Source: Microbacterium sp. SCN 70-27
GTDB lineage: Bacteria > Actinomycetota > Actinomycetes > Actinomycetales > Microbacteriaceae
NCBI GenBank assembly: GCA_001724425.1
Contig: MEEK01000007.1
Location: forward strand, 1 to 64,000
DNA length: 64,000 nt
Direction of reading: 5' to 3'
The position numbers and the translations under genes are program-made. Under the pieces are notes generated by a model. That model did not search any database and was not told where the DNA came from. It saw only the letters and a program-made list of their open reading frames with translations. Below, piece by piece: positions 1 to 8,195 of the stretch (within the stretch, counting starts at the first letter, position 1; every line of letters begins with the position of its first letter).

Positions 1-1
1 C

Positions 2-604
2 GCCGAGTCCGCGATTGCCGAGACGATCGGCAACCTGCGCCTGCTCGAGCGCGACCACGAAGAGGACGTCAAGGCCGCCGCCGAGTGGGGCAACAAGGCC
101 CTCGCGGCGAGCCGCAAGGCCGACCAGCTGCGCGGCACGGGTAACACCACGGACGCCGACAAGTTCGACAACCTCGCGAAGATCGCCCTGCAGCGTCAGA
201 TCAGCGAGGAGAACGAGGCGCGCGCGCTGGCCCCGTCGATCGCGGCGCAGACCGAGGTCGTCGACAAGCTCAAGGACGGCCTGAACGGCATGAAGCAGAA
301 GCTCGTCGAGCTGAAGTCGAAGTCGTCGGAGCTGATCGCCCGCCAGAAGAGCGCGGAAGCGCAGAACAAGGTGCACGACGCGGTCAAGTCGATCGACGTC
401 ATGGACCCGACGAGCGAGCTCGGCCGCTTCGAGGACAAGGTGCGCCGCCAGGAGGCGCTCGCCGCCGGCAAGGCGGAGATCGCCGCCTCGACGCTCGACG
501 CGCAGTTCAACGCGCTGGAGGATGTCGGCGAACTGACCGAGGTCGAGGCCCGCCTCGCCGCGCTGAAGACGGGCGGCACGTCCACGGCTGCCATCGAACA
601 GTAA
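2..604 (+). CDS. PspA/IM30 family protein (5' end outside window)
   Basis: This is the C-terminal 200 residues of a PspA/IM30 (phage shock protein A, ESCRT-III-like) membrane-maintenance protein; the start lies before the window. The visible part is almost entirely charged coiled coil with no membrane segment, as expected for this peripheral membrane protein. Typical signs are the RQIS-EENEA stretch, the LKDGLNGMKQKL-VELKSK helix, and the tail motif with SELGRFEDKVRRQEALAAGKAE followed by a short acidic end. A strong intrinsic terminator follows 40 bases after the stop, so it is the last gene of its unit. The family assignment rests on the helix pattern and family-typical phrases rather than on a catalytic motif. 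Confidence 0.85.
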   Translation, partial: AESAIAETIGNLRLLERDHEEDVKAAAEWGNKALAASRKADQLRGTGNTTDADKFDNLAKIALQRQISEENEARALAPSIAAQTEVVDKLKDGLNGMKQKLVELKSKSSELIARQKSAEAQNKVHDAVKSIDVMDPTSELGRFEDKVRRQEALAAGKAEIAASTLDAQFNALEDVGELTEVEARLAALKTGGTSTAAIEQ

Positions 605-643
605 GCAGCACGAGGCTCTGAGAGCCGGCAAGAACGCCACGGG

Positions 644-692
644 AACCTCCCGCGGCGCGGTCCGTCACCGGATCGCGCTCGCGGGAGGTTTT
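644..692 (+). terminator. Intrinsic terminator after the PspA-family gene
   Basis: A perfect 11-bp inverted repeat (AACCTCCCGCG at 644-654 and its complement at 680-690) encloses a 25-base loop and runs directly into TTTT at 689-692. It separates the PspA-family gene from the arginase-family gene. Confidence 0.8.
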
Positions 693-736
693 CGCGTCGA
701 TGCCTCGGGCGCGGCATCGGGTGGGAGGATGACAGC

Positions 737-1552
737 ATGACGCGCTTTCTCGTCGTTCCCCAGTGGCAGGGCTCACCGTCATCGCGCGCGATGCATCTCA
801 TCGACGGCGCCGAGGCGATCGCCGGGGATCTGCCCCGTGCGGCGACGACGCGCGTCGAGGTCCCGCCTTCGGCGGGCGAATCGCTCGGCACCGGCATCCG
901 GCGCTTCAGCGCGCTTGCAGGCGTGCAGGCCGCGATGGCGGAGTCGTTGGCGTCGTCACCTGCGGAGGAGCCCGTCATCGTGATCGGCGGGGACTGCGGC
1001 GTGGCCGTGCCCGCGATCGCGCATGCGGCCGGCCGTCACGACCTCGCGGTCGTGTGGTTCGACGCTCACGCCGACCTGCACGACCCCACGTCGTCGCCGT
1101 CGGGCGCGTTCGCCGGGATGGCGCTGCGCGCCGTCGTCGAGGAGCTCCCGTTGCCGGGCAGTGGAGCAGTGCCAGCAGGTCGGGTGATCCTCGCCGGCGC
1201 GCGGGAGTTCGAGGACGCCGAGGAGGGCGCGCTCAGCGCGCACGGCATCGTGAGTGTCACCGCGGAGTCGCTGACCGATCCGTCCGCCCTGGTCGATGCG
1301 GTCGCGGCGACGGGGGCCGCTGCCGTCTACATCCACGTCGATCTCGACGTTCTCGACCCGGCGGCGATCGCCGGGGTCGCGTCGCCCGTGCCCTTCGGGA
1401 CGGGTCTCGACGAGCTCGTCACCGCCATCCGTGCGGTGCGCGCCCGGGTGCCCCTCGCGGGCGCGTCGATCTCGGGGTTCGCCCCTGCGTCGGCGACCGC
1501 GGCGGTCGAGGATCTCGGCACGATCCTGCGCGTCGTCGGGGCGCTCGCGTGA
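737..1552 (+). CDS. Arginase/agmatinase/formiminoglutamase family protein
   Basis: This 271-residue protein belongs to the ureohydrolase (arginase/agmatinase) family of dinuclear manganese hydrolases that cleave guanidino or formimino groups. The metal-site motifs are visible: GGDC near residues 84-87, DAHADLHD near 109-116, and DLDVLDP near 201-207. The position that is His in classical arginases (GGDH) is Cys here, which also occurs in other actinobacterial members and leaves the substrate uncertain. The ATG at 737 has a GGGAGG ribosome-binding site 8 bases upstream. Its stop overlaps the GTG of the next gene (GTGA), so the two are translationally coupled. The guanidino-compound substrate cannot be assigned from sequence. 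Confidence 0.85.
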   Translation: MTRFLVVPQWQGSPSSRAMHLIDGAEAIAGDLPRAATTRVEVPPSAGESLGTGIRRFSALAGVQAAMAESLASSPAEEPVIVIGGDCGVAVPAIAHAAGRHDLAVVWFDAHADLHDPTSSPSGAFAGMALRAVVEELPLPGSGAVPAGRVILAGAREFEDAEEGALSAHGIVSVTAESLTDPSALVDAVAATGAAAVYIHVDLDVLDPAAIAGVASPVPFGTGLDELVTAIRAVRARVPLAGASISGFAPASATAAVEDLGTILRVVGALA

Positions 1553-1998
1553 TCGCACGTCCGCCCGCGGGGTGGCGCGAACGTGCGCAGCGCGCGGTCG
1601 TGCGCGGCGCAGCGCTGGATGCCTGGATTCCGCGCGTGCTCCTCGACTCGCCCCTGAGTCTCGTCGGCTACTGGTGGGGCACCGCCGTCGGCTGGGTGTG
1701 GGGCGGGCTGTGGTCGACGGGACGTGTCGAGCGCCGCGCGGGTCTGTGGGTGTTCACGGGCATGCCCGAGTGGGCGTTCGGACGCGGCGGCGTGTGCGTC
1801 GGCGGGTGCTTCCTCACCGGGGCGGGGGCCGTCACGGACCGTGTTCTCGTGCACGAAGCGGAGCACGCACGGCAGTGGCGGCGCTACGGCTTCCTCATGC
1901 CGTTGCTGTACCTCGTCGCCGGGCGGAACCCACTGACGAACCGCTTCGAGATCATGGCGGGGCTCGAGGACGGCGGCTACGTGCCGCGCGGAAGCTGA
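1549..1998 (+). CDS. Small zincin-like protein with HEAEH motif, coupled to the arginase gene
   Basis: The GTG at 1549 overlaps the arginase stop codon (GTGA) and gives 149 residues. I do not recognise a named family. The N-terminal half is rich in Trp and Gly (YWWGTAVGWVWGG), with no clear signal peptide. Near residue 103 is VLVHEAEHARQWRRYG, which contains an HExxH zinc-peptidase-like signature followed by the Q/W pattern seen in short bacterial membrane-associated zincin-like domains. The region after it (MPLLYLVAGRNPLTNRFEIMAG) supplies a downstream Glu that could be a third ligand. Whether it is catalytic is unknown; the tight coupling suggests a shared role with the upstream enzyme. Confidence 0.65.
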   Translation: MIARPPAGWRERAQRAVVRGAALDAWIPRVLLDSPLSLVGYWWGTAVGWVWGGLWSTGRVERRAGLWVFTGMPEWAFGRGGVCVGGCFLTGAGAVTDRVLVHEAEHARQWRRYGFLMPLLYLVAGRNPLTNRFEIMAGLEDGGYVPRGS

Positions 1999-2017
1999 GC
2001 CGCCGCCGGGTGCACGC

Positions 2018-2500
2018 TCAGCGCGAGGCGGCGAGACCGAAGCGGGCCGGCGTGTGCACGGATGCCTCGTCGATCCCGAGGCGACCCGTGAGGTGATCGA
2101 AGATGTCGGCCGTGCCGAGGAACCCGCCGAGCAGGTGGATACGCGTGCCGTCCTCGCAGGCGTCGGCGCACAGCATCTCGTCGGCCCACGCGACGACGGC
2201 GCGGGCGAGGGCCTGTCCGGGAGCGCACGCGCGTCCGGTGCCCGGGTCTCCTGTCCGCTGCGAGCGGTCGAGCCAGGTGACGATCATGCGGGCCGGCACG
2301 GCGAGGTCGAAGACCCACGAGGCATCCGGGACTTCGATGAACACGCGTCCGGTGGAGCAGATCGGAAGAGTGGCGATGAGCGTCTCGAGATCGACGAGCG
2401 ACGTCTCATCCGCCGTGATCAGCTGCTGGGCACGCGCGTGACGCGACGCCTTGCAGGCGGTCGCGTCGTGGGTGACGGCAGTCTGGATCACGGTGGCCAT
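2018..2500 (-). CDS. Stand-alone SIP C-terminal domain protein, probably iron-regulated
   Basis: This 160-residue protein matches the C-terminal NADPH-binding half of siderophore-interacting (ferric-siderophore reductase) proteins. The stretch LITADETSLVDLETLIATLP followed by GRVFIEVPD is the typical start of that domain, and AVVAWADEML plus the GGFLGTADIFDH region correspond to its later part. The FAD-binding barrel that normally precedes it is missing, so this is a domain-only form. A good DtxR/IdeR iron box lies just upstream and a TATACT -10 box is 9 bases from the ATG, so the mRNA would be nearly leaderless and repressed by iron. Its exact role in siderophore handling is inferred. Confidence 0.75.
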   Translation of the reverse strand: MATVIQTAVTHDATACKASRHARAQQLITADETSLVDLETLIATLPICSTGRVFIEVPDASWVFDLAVPARMIVTWLDRSQRTGDPGTGRACAPGQALARAVVAWADEMLCADACEDGTRIHLLGGFLGTADIFDHLTGRLGIDEASVHTPARFGLAASR

Positions 2501-2509
2501 GGTGCTGCC

Positions 2510-2515
2510 AGTATA
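2510..2515 (-). promoter_or_regulatory. -10 box of the SIP-domain gene
   Basis: TATACT on the minus strand lies 9 bases before the ATG at 2500, giving a transcript with at most a few leader bases. Confidence 0.6.
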
Positions 2516-2521
2516 CGCCGT

Positions 2522-2540
2522 TTTAGGCGAGCCTTACCTC
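2522..2540 (-). promoter_or_regulatory. DtxR/IdeR-type iron box
   Basis: Read on the minus strand, AGGTAAGGCTCGCCTAA matches the core of the DtxR/IdeR consensus AGGTTAGGCTAACCTAA at 14 of 17 positions. It sits upstream of the -10 box of the SIP-domain gene, where a bound repressor would block RNA polymerase. It also touches the stop codon of the phosphatase gene at 2539-2541. Confidence 0.8.
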
Positions 2541-3267
2541 ACGAGCCGACCAGCAGCACGTCACGCAGGCCTGCGAGCTCCTCATCCGTGATGCCGTGGG
2601 CCTGCAGGTACGCCGTCGGTGACCCGAATCGCGCGTCGAGGTCGGCGAGGAGCGTCCGCATCGCGCCGGCGGGCGATCGTGTCGCGAGGTCTTCGAGGTG
2701 ACGCGCCTCGGGGTGCAGGGCACGAAGGTAGCGGAGGACCTGGGCGTTGCGCTCGGCGGGGAGCAACTGCTCGGTGCGCGCATAGTCAGCGACGACGGCC
2801 TCGCGGTCGACACCGACCGCGGACAGCACGAGTGCGATCGTGACGCCCGTGCGATCTTTGCCGACCGTGCAGTGCACGAGGGTCGGCTGCGCGCCGAGCA
2901 CCCCGCGTACGACGGCGACGATGCGCTCCGGTGCGGTGTCGATGAGCCCGCGGTACATCGATTCGAGCGAGATGTCGTCGTCGAAGAAGGATGCCGCCGA
3001 GCCGAGGAACAGCGGAACGTGCTGCACCTCGATGCCGAGGCCTTCGATGCGGCTCGGATCGAGGGCGAGTTCGCTCTCGTCGCGCAGGTCGATGATGCGG
3101 CGAAGCCTGAGCGCATCGAGCACGGTCCGCCCGTCCGTGGTGAGGCGCGCGAGGTTCCCCGAGCGGAAGAGAACACCCGAACGGGTGCGCGCGGCGCCCG
3201 CGGAGAGCCCGCCGATGTCGCGGAAGTTCAGCGTGCCGGGGACCTGCGTAGCGTCGCTCGGCGTCAC
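2539..3267 (-). CDS. Tyrosine-protein phosphatase (MptpB-like family)
   Basis: This 242-residue protein carries the P-loop phosphatase signature HCTVGKDRTG (HCx5R with the Lys-Asp of the MptpB/Y_phosphatase3 group) near residues 131-140. The N-terminal NFRDIGGL and VLFRSGNLARLT stretches are also typical. Members dephosphorylate phosphotyrosine and in some cases phosphoinositides. There is no signal peptide, so it is expected to be cytosolic. Its start overlaps the stop of the preceding AhpD-like gene by four bases (ATGA), so the two form a transcription unit. No substrate can be read from the context. Confidence 0.85.
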   Translation of the reverse strand: MTPSDATQVPGTLNFRDIGGLSAGAARTRSGVLFRSGNLARLTTDGRTVLDALRLRRIIDLRDESELALDPSRIEGLGIEVQHVPLFLGSAASFFDDDISLESMYRGLIDTAPERIVAVVRGVLGAQPTLVHCTVGKDRTGVTIALVLSAVGVDREAVVADYARTEQLLPAERNAQVLRYLRALHPEARHLEDLATRSPAGAMRTLLADLDARFGSPTAYLQAHGITDEELAGLRDVLLVGS

Positions 3268-3752
3268 TGCGGCGCCTCCGCGGCGCGCTCCCCCCGGCGC
3301 GGCGGCACGGGGTACTTGCCGGCGATCGTGATGCGGTTGAACGCGTTGATGGAGACGAGCAGCCAGCTGAGGGCCACGTACTCCTGCTCGGTGAGGATGC
3401 CTCCGACGTGGTCGTACACCTCGTCGGAGATGCCCTCTTCGTGGATGAACACGTAGCTCTCGGTGAGTTCGAGTGCGGCGCGCTCGCGCGGGGTGAAGAC
3501 GCCCGACTCGCGCCAGGTGGCGATCTGGGCGATCTCGTCGGCGGACAGTCCCGCCGCGACCGCGCGGTCGACGTGGACGCGCACGCAGTACGCACAGCCG
3601 TTCAGCTGCGACGCGTGGATGAGCGCGATCTCCTTCAGGCGATCGTCGATGCCGGCGTCGGCCGCGATCGTCCCGACGGTCTGCGAGAAGGCCTCCAGCG
3701 CGTCGTAGGCGGAACGGGCCGAGCGGGACAGGTGGACGCGGCGTTCGGTCAT
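3264..3752 (-). CDS. AhpD-like carboxymuconolactone decarboxylase family protein
   Basis: This 162-residue protein has the alkylhydroperoxidase (AhpD) core with the redox motif CAYCVRVH (Cys53, Cys56, His60), preceded by LKEIALIHASQLNGC and followed by LTEQEYVALSWLLVSINAFNRI. Proteins with the CxxCxxxH motif are small peroxidases or disulfide reductases; those acting on carboxymuconolactone lack it, so an antioxidant role is more likely. It is the first gene of a two-gene unit with the tyrosine phosphatase (4-base overlap). Confidence 0.85.
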   Translation of the reverse strand: MTERRVHLSRSARSAYDALEAFSQTVGTIAADAGIDDRLKEIALIHASQLNGCAYCVRVHVDRAVAAGLSADEIAQIATWRESGVFTPRERAALELTESYVFIHEEGISDEVYDHVGGILTEQEYVALSWLLVSINAFNRITIAGKYPVPPRRGERAAEAPQ

Positions 3753-3860
3753 GCTCTCACCCTATTGCCGCCGCCCCGCCCGGGCCCCGGCCCCAGCGAT
3801 CGAGCACCCGCCACCCGCCACCCGCCACCCGCGGGACGGTGATCGAGTGCCCGCCGCGCA

Positions 3861-3926
3861 GCGGCGGGTGTATCGAGATCACGCGGCGGGTGTATCGAGA
3901 TCACGCGGCAGGTGTATCGAGATCCC
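3861..3926. repeat. Three tandem copies of a 22-bp repeat
   Basis: The unit GCGGCGGGTGTATCGAGATC plus two bases occurs at 3861-3882 and 3883-3904, with a slightly changed copy at 3905-3926. It lies just beyond the 3' end of the HNH gene. The rest of the 182-base gap holds only short CCCGCCA runs and no gene. Confidence 0.85.
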
Positions 3927-3934
3927 ACGCGAGA

Positions 3935-5281
3935 TCACGCCGCCGGCGCATAGTCGAACCGCCGTCGCGCCGCCGGGCGCGGGGTCCGCGTCGGGTCGAT
4001 GTGCGCGGGTGGAATCAGCCAGACTGCCGCCGCTGTGCCGGGCCCGTCGATACGGACATCCCATCCCTGATCGTGGATCAGATGGTGGCACGAGTCGCAC
4101 AGCAGGCATCCGTTCGACAGGTCCGTCCTGCCGCCGTGGCTCCACCATTCGAGATGGTGGACTCTCGATCTGCCGGGCGGTGCCCCGCAGCCGATGCAGG
4201 CACCGTCCCTCGTGGTGATCGCCCGCTTCTGCGCCCGCGTGAAGAGTCTCTTCTCGCGCCCCCAGTCGAGGATCTCCGACTCGGAACCCATCACCCACGG
4301 GATGACACCGCCCCCGGCGGCCATCCGACGCACCGTCGCGATGCACACCGGTTGGTCCACTCCGTCGATGAGACCCATCCCGAGGCCGGATCGCAGGGCG
4401 TCGAGATCCACCCGCACGACCACCGTCGCCCCCGGCAGCGACTGCCCGGTCCGATCGCACCCGGAATAGTGCGCACACACCGTGATGAGCGCGTCGGCCA
4501 TCATCTCGGGGACCGGTCGCGGCGGCAGCCCGTTGCCTTTCGTACCCGCGTCGCGCGCGACGCCGAGTTCCGCCGTGACCATCGCCTCGAGAAGAGTGAG
4601 CAGCACGGCTCCGCGTGCGGGGTCGTAGAAGCCCTTCACCGCAACGCCACCGGAAGCGTCCTGCCGAACCGACAGGAACGTCCGCGCCCGCGCGTCTTCT
4701 TCTTTCGGGGCGACACCGTCGGGGTCGAGGTGCGCTTCGGCACGCAGAAGCACCTTCTGGAGCGCGAGCAGGTCGAGCCCCTCTGCCTGTTCGACGAGCA
4801 GGAGTTCCGCCCTGTCGAGCCCCGCCACCCCGACGCGGTCTTCGACGCCGTCGAGCATCCGGATGATGGCGGCCGCGGCGTCACGCCCGAGGCACCCTGC
4901 GGCGACGGCCGCGGCCACGTGCGGATGCCGCGCGGGCGCCGCCTCGCCGGACAGCAGCAGTCGGGGTGTCGTCGCCGCACCGACCTCGACGAGCTTCGCA
5001 GCCTCTCCCGCGGTGGTCCCGAGGGTCGTCGCGATCATGGTCGTCGCGTTGCGGTGCCCCTGCCGCTTCGCGAGCGAGTCCATGCCGAGCTCGGGCCGCG
5101 ACTGTCGGGCGATCTCCGACGCGACTTGGACCGCGGCGGCATCCATCAGGCGCCGCGCGTGCCCGAGCAGGCGATTCACCTCGACCAGCCGGCCAGGTTC
5201 ACACCCGTCGACACGGTCACCCGGCCACGCCTCGGCGAGCGCGGCGACCGCCACGGCCAGTGCGTCAACAGGTGAACTCAT
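3935..5281 (-). CDS. DUF222 (13E12 repeat family) HNH endonuclease domain protein
   Basis: The protein (448 residues from the ATG at 5281) has a helical DUF222 region over about residues 20-320 and a C-terminal HNH nuclease domain. The HNH part reads TRDGACIGCGAPPGRSRVHH, then a W-rich linker, then NGCLLCDSCHHLIHDQGWDV, giving paired Cys ligands and the catalytic HH. This is the 13E12-repeat family, abundant and variable in actinobacteria; some members in Mycobacterium are LexA-regulated and associated with repeats and mobile DNA. An in-frame start at 5395 is possible, but it would place the extra peptide in the AT-rich promoter region. A LexA-type box lies at 5405-5416. Confidence 0.85.
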   Translation of the reverse strand: MSSPVDALAVAVAALAEAWPGDRVDGCEPGRLVEVNRLLGHARRLMDAAAVQVASEIARQSRPELGMDSLAKRQGHRNATTMIATTLGTTAGEAAKLVEVGAATTPRLLLSGEAAPARHPHVAAAVAAGCLGRDAAAAIIRMLDGVEDRVGVAGLDRAELLLVEQAEGLDLLALQKVLLRAEAHLDPDGVAPKEEDARARTFLSVRQDASGGVAVKGFYDPARGAVLLTLLEAMVTAELGVARDAGTKGNGLPPRPVPEMMADALITVCAHYSGCDRTGQSLPGATVVVRVDLDALRSGLGMGLIDGVDQPVCIATVRRMAAGGGVIPWVMGSESEILDWGREKRLFTRAQKRAITTRDGACIGCGAPPGRSRVHHLEWWSHGGRTDLSNGCLLCDSCHHLIHDQGWDVRIDGPGTAAAVWLIPPAHIDPTRTPRPAARRRFDYAPAA

Positions 5282-5404
5282 GCCCCCATGATACTCGGAC
5301 GGTCGGACATTGCCTCGAAGCTTTGTTCTATCTAAAGTGAGATTATCCTCATATTCTTCACACGGTACTGAATATGCCGGGATCGCACGTCGCACTGGTC
5401 AATA

Positions 5405-5416
5405 GAACATCTGTTC
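5405..5416. promoter_or_regulatory. LexA-type SOS box
   Basis: GAACATCTGTTC fits the Gram-positive SOS box core GAACRNNYGTTC exactly. On the minus strand it is followed directly by TATTGACC, a -35-like element for the HNH gene. It lies in an AT-rich divergent gap that also contains the upstream region of the alpha/beta hydrolase gene. Confidence 0.75.
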
Positions 5417-5471
5417 CGTCCGAGAATAGTGCAGCACCACGGCCGACGACAACGGCCCGCAGCACCCGCGC

Positions 5472-6425
5472 ATGCGTGAGAATGGCCGGATGGATGAGTT
5501 CACCTTCCTCGCCGCGCAGTCCACCGAGCTCGGTGTCGACGCTCCCCCGGTCCGCCGTCTGACGCACACGCTCCAGGATGGCCGCACGGTGAGCGCCCTG
5601 CAGTACGGCGATGCCGCGACGGGCACGTTCGCCGCACCCGTGGTGACGTTCCTGCACGGCGCGGGCCTCAACGCCCACACCTGGGACACGACCGTGCTCG
5701 CCCTCGGACTCCCCGCCTTGGCCCTCGACCTCCCCGGTCACGGCGATTCGTCGTGGCGGGAGGATGCCGCGTACGTCGGTCCCGCCCTCGCCGCCGACAT
5801 CGCTCCCGCGATCGCCGCGTGGACCGACCGCCCCCAGCTCGTCGTCGGGCAGTCGCTCGGAGGTCTCACCGCGGCATCCCTCGCCCACGCGCATCCCGAG
5901 CTCGTCCGCGAACTCGTCGTCGTGGACATCACGCCCGGGATCGACCCGAACGGCGATGCATCCTCGATCGCGGCGTTCTTCGCCGGCCCGACCGACTGGG
6001 CGAGTCGCGACGAGCTCGTCGACCGCGCTCTCGCCTTCGGTCTCGGCGGCTCGCGCGAGGCGGCGACGCGCGGCGTCTTCCTCAATTCGCGCGTGCGCGA
6101 GGACGGACGCGTCGAGTGGAAGCACCACTTCGCGCACCTCGCGAACCGGCTCGCCGCCGACCCGTCCGCAGCTGCGGAGAGCCAGGCCCAGCAGCGGGCG
6201 CTCCGCGGCGCCCTCTCGGCGACGGGCTGGGACGACCTCGCCGCGGCGGCGGCACCGATCACGCTCGTCCGCGGCGAGCGCGGATTCGTCACCGAAACGG
6301 ATGCCGAGGAGTTCCGCAGGCGCCTTCCCGAGGCCACGATCGTCGTCGTACCCTCGGGCCACAACGTCCAGGAAGAGCTGCCCGTGCCGCTCGCCGCCCT
6401 CATCGGGGACCTCGCGCGGGACTGA
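5472..6425 (+). CDS. Alpha/beta hydrolase
   Basis: This is a 317-residue alpha/beta hydrolase-fold protein. The oxyanion region FLHGAGLNAHTWD, the DLPGHGDS turn, and the nucleophile elbow GQSLGG are all present, with the catalytic His in VPSGHNVQEELP near the C-terminus. No signal peptide is seen. A later ATG at 5490 would remove six residues; neither start has a clear ribosome-binding site. The substrate is unknown. It stands alone between the HNH gene and the ABC operon. Confidence 0.85.
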   Translation: MRENGRMDEFTFLAAQSTELGVDAPPVRRLTHTLQDGRTVSALQYGDAATGTFAAPVVTFLHGAGLNAHTWDTTVLALGLPALALDLPGHGDSSWREDAAYVGPALAADIAPAIAAWTDRPQLVVGQSLGGLTAASLAHAHPELVRELVVVDITPGIDPNGDASSIAAFFAGPTDWASRDELVDRALAFGLGGSREAATRGVFLNSRVREDGRVEWKHHFAHLANRLAADPSAAAESQAQQRALRGALSATGWDDLAAAAAPITLVRGERGFVTETDAEEFRRRLPEATIVVVPSGHNVQEELPVPLAALIGDLARD

Positions 6426-6588
6426 AGCTGCGGAGCCGGACCCGGCGAGACGGCCGGCCGCACCGAGCGACGAGGCGCGGCGAGACGCCACCCGCCCTGG
6501 GACGGCGCCGCGCGAGTCGAATCCATTCGACACCGCGCGTATGACGCCCCGTGTCCCCACCCCGGATCCGCGGGGGTGCACCCGGGCC

Positions 6589-6594
6589 TAGGCT
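6589..6594 (+). promoter_or_regulatory. Probable -10 box of the ABC importer operon
   Basis: TAGGCT at 6589-6594 fits the actinobacterial TANNNT -10 pattern and lies about 80 bases before the binding-protein start, predicting a leader of roughly 70 bases. Confidence 0.45.
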
Positions 6595-6672
6595 GTCCTA
6601 CGCACCGAGTCCACGGTCGTGCCCGCACACAGCGCTCTCGCGCGCGCACGCCCAGCGAAAGGAACACCCGAA

Positions 6673-8181
6673 ATGCTCCGCCGCACCACTGTCGCCGCGG
6701 CCGCTCTGCTGGCGGCCGGCGCCCTTCTGCTCAGCGCCTGCTCCGGCGGCGCCGCCCCCTCGCCCACCGCGACGGCGGGCACACCTGACCCCGACGCGAC
6801 TGTCGCGATCCGCCTCGTCGCCGAACCCGGAAACCTCGACATCCGCGAGACGGCGGGCGCCGCGCTCGACCAGATCCTCGTCGACAACGTCTACCAGGGC
6901 CTCGTCTCGCGCACCCCAGACCAGAAGATCGTCGACACGCTCGCCTCGAGCCACACGGTCTCGGACGACGACCTCACCTACACGTTCGTCGTCCGCGAGG
7001 GCGTCACCTTCGCCGACGGTCAGGCCCTCACGCCGCAGGACGTCGTCTGGTCCCTGCAGCAGGTGAAGGACAACGCGAGCTACCGCGACTCGGCACGGCT
7101 CGCGAACGTCGCCTCGATCGTCGCAAACGGTCAGGAGGTCGTCGTGACGCTGTCCGCCCCCGACCGCACGTTCCTGTGGAACCTGACCGGCCGGGCCGGT
7201 CTCGTCCTGAAGGAAGGCGACACGATCGACCGCAAGACGGCCGCCAACGGCACCGGCCCCTTCGTACTCGCCGACTGGAAGCAGGGCGACTCCATCACCC
7301 TTCAGCGCAACGACGTCTACTGGGGCGAGAAGGCGAAAGTGAAGGAAGTCGTCCTCGACTACGTCCCCGATACGCAGGCCGCCCTCTCGGGCGCACTCGC
7401 GGGCGAGTTCGACGTCGTCACCGGGTTCGACGCGACCCTCAAGGACCAGATCGAGGCGAACGGCGACTTCGCCCTCGTCCTCGGCAAGTCGACCGACAAG
7501 GGCACCCTCGCGATGAACTCGACGAAGGGTCCGCTCGCCGACAAGCGCGTGCGCCAGGCGATCCGCCAGGCGATCGACAAGAAGTCCATCGTCGAGGCGC
7601 TCGGCGCGGGCCAGACCCTCTATGGACCGATCCCCGAGCTCGACCCCGGCTACGCCGACCTCGAGTCCACGGCACCGTTCGACCCGGATGCCGCGAAGAA
7701 ACTCCTCGCCGACGCGGGCGCCGAAGACATCACGCTGACCCTCACGATCCCCTCCTGGTATGGCACGACGGTGTCGCAGATCCTCGTCTCGAACCTCAAC
7801 GACGTGGGCATCACGCTGAAGGTGAACCAGGTTGAGTTCCCCACGTGGATCAACGACGTCTACGTCAACAAGGACTACGAGCTGAGCTTCGTGCTCCACA
7901 CCGAGGCGCGCGACTTCGAGAACTGGACGAACCCGGACTACTACTTCACGTATGACAACCCGAAGGTGCAGCAGCTGTACGCCTCGTACATCGCAGCGAC
8001 CGACGACGATACGGCGAACGGGTTCCTGAAGGATGCCGCGAAGCTCGTCGCCGAGGACCAGGCCGCCGACTGGCTGTACAACGGGGCATCCGTCGTCGCG
8101 GTCGGCACGGACGTGACCGGGTTCCCGACCGTGAACACCAACGAGCGCATGAACCTCGCCGACCTGGCGAAGAGCAAGTAG
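6673..8181 (+). CDS. Peptide/nickel-type ABC transporter substrate-binding lipoprotein
   Basis: This 502-residue family 5 solute-binding protein begins with a lipoprotein signal peptide (MLRRTTVAAAALLAAGALLLSAC); the lipobox LSAC places the lipidated Cys near residue 23. The mature protein shows the family pattern: DQILVDNVYQGL, TYTFVVREGVTFADGQALTPQDVVWSL and the AIRQAIDKKSIV helix. The ATG at 6673 is preceded by AAAGGA at suitable spacing, which favours it over an in-frame upstream ATG at 6619. It is the first gene of a five-gene importer operon. The bound ligand (oligopeptide, glycopeptide or metal chelate) cannot be decided. Confidence 0.9.
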   Translation: MLRRTTVAAAALLAAGALLLSACSGGAAPSPTATAGTPDPDATVAIRLVAEPGNLDIRETAGAALDQILVDNVYQGLVSRTPDQKIVDTLASSHTVSDDDLTYTFVVREGVTFADGQALTPQDVVWSLQQVKDNASYRDSARLANVASIVANGQEVVVTLSAPDRTFLWNLTGRAGLVLKEGDTIDRKTAANGTGPFVLADWKQGDSITLQRNDVYWGEKAKVKEVVLDYVPDTQAALSGALAGEFDVVTGFDATLKDQIEANGDFALVLGKSTDKGTLAMNSTKGPLADKRVRQAIRQAIDKKSIVEALGAGQTLYGPIPELDPGYADLESTAPFDPDAAKKLLADAGAEDITLTLTIPSWYGTTVSQILVSNLNDVGITLKVNQVEFPTWINDVYVNKDYELSFVLHTEARDFENWTNPDYYFTYDNPKVQQLYASYIAATDDDTANGFLKDAAKLVAEDQAADWLYNGASVVAVGTDVTGFPTVNTNERMNLADLAKSK

Positions 8182-8195
8182 CGGACCGACCCGGC

